A stretch of DNA of 27,437 nt from a virus, in IMG/VR virus record IMGVR_UViG_3300027883_000019, positions 1 to 27,437 of that record; one strand, given 5' to 3'. This document shows, in pieces, positions 27,123 through 27,437 of the stretch; the stretch's first letter is position 1; each line of letters begins with the position of its first letter. The position numbers and the translations under genes were made by a program. The notes under the pieces are model-generated. The model was not told the DNA's origin. It was given only the letters and a program-made list of their open reading frames with translations, and ran no database searches.

Positions 27123-27437
27123 ATGGATTTATTTCAATGGCTTCTACAAGAAAGCGAAAGCGCTCTAGCGGTAGTAAACAGTCAAAGTAAAAATACTGAA
27201 TTATTTTTACTCTACGCTATTGTATCAATATGTATAAAAAAGCCGCAGCTATTGTCGGCTTTTTTTATGAGTTGTTTATTATTTGAATGCAGCTTTTTTG
27301 ACAGCTTTACCGAGGGGCAGTTATATTTAATAACATTTATAATTTACAGTTATGTAATGTTTTGTAATGGATTTAACGCAGATACTAGGGCAGCTTGTGT
27401 CATAATGTGCTTATTATGTGTTGTACTAGCGTATGAT
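27123..27437 (+). CDS. Multi-pass membrane protein (3' truncated by the window end)
   Basis: The frame is open from ATG 27123 to the last base, 105 codons. Four hydrophobic segments are visible: LFLLYAIVSICI (27-38), LLSAFFMSCLLF (43-54), LYLITFIIYSYVMF (67-80) and ACVIMCLLCVVLAY (91-104). They follow a soluble start MDLFQWLLQESESALAVVN. Regular helix spacing across about 105 codons supports real coding. It could be a holin or anti-holin partner of the gene before it, or a superinfection-exclusion protein. A terminator-like hairpin lies inside it. The ribosome binding site is weak (AAGGA 13 bases upstream). Confidence 0.6.
   Translation, partial: MDLFQWLLQESESALAVVNSQSKNTELFLLYAIVSICIKKPQLLSAFFMSCLLFECSFFDSFTEGQLYLITFIIYSYVMFCNGFNADTRAACVIMCLLCVVLAYD
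27236..27266. terminator. Bidirectional terminator-like hairpin inside a reading frame
   Basis: AAAAAAGCCG (27236-27245) and CGGCTTTTTT (27256-27265) form a 10-bp stem around a 10-base loop, followed by one more T. It has A-run and T-run on both strands, as in bidirectional terminators, but lies in the membrane-protein frame. Confidence 0.65.

Noticed and set aside
1-27437. tRNA, rRNA or insertion sequence
   Set aside because: I saw no cloverleaf with a CCA-like end, no rRNA motif, no transposase and no terminal inverted repeats. A tRNA scan would be needed to be certain.

Overview
This window looks like 27.4 kb of a tailed double-stranded DNA phage (or a prophage) with a long, flexible, siphovirus-type tail. 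The evidence is an ordered set of head-completion, tail tube, frameshifted tail-chaperone, tape-measure and tail-tip genes, followed by nin-like, replication, recombination and lysis modules. The DNA is AT-rich and coding density is very high: most genes are joined by TAATG or ATGA overlaps. A host among AT-rich, probably marine, Gammaproteobacteria is an inference from composition and gene types, not something I can prove. No integrase, terminase, portal or complete major capsid gene lies in the window, and no tRNA, CRISPR array or insertion sequence was seen.

Layout. 1-12525 (+): late structural genes. They start with the end of a structural protein, then a small gene pair flanked by duplicated terminators (a moron-like insert). 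Next come head-tail connector and tail completion genes, tail tube, the tail chaperone pair with an A AAA AAG frameshift site, tape measure, tail tip and hub with a glycine-rich end, a coiled-coil protein, and two fibre or receptor-binding proteins. 12548-12574: hairpin between convergent operons. 12625-18084 (-): a leftward early operon of fifteen mostly small genes, including RusA, an HNH-like protein, NinB, two small helix-turn-helix-like proteins, a C5 DNA methyltransferase, an Ala-rich protein, a TGT/DpdA-like protein and a run of tiny unknown genes. 18128-18173: back-to-back divergent promoters. 18205-21463 (+): replication (initiator/loader-like protein, DnaB-type helicase) plus small genes. 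21560-21763 (-): one small XRE-type repressor with its own divergent control region. 21985-23859 (+): single-strand annealing protein, YqaJ/lambda-type exonuclease and SSB. 23911-27437 (+): small zinc-binding proteins, M15 endolysin, small genes, an N4/N6 DNA methyltransferase, an ABA-sandwich protein, a holin-like protein and a truncated multi-pass membrane protein.

How it works together (inference). The two divergent control regions would fire early. The leftward operon and the methyltransferases supply DNA modification, anti-restriction and resolution functions. The rightward operons copy and recombine the genome. The late block builds the tail, and the lysis genes end the cycle. A recurring feature is that short direct repeats, containing a ribosome binding site or a terminator, sit at the edges of single small genes at several loci. 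They may mark where cassettes have been gained, swapped or lost. Twenty-four short genes of 24 to 84 residues, or about 105 for the truncated last one, are annotated on both strands; many were found only by reading stop/start overlaps and ribosome binding sites.
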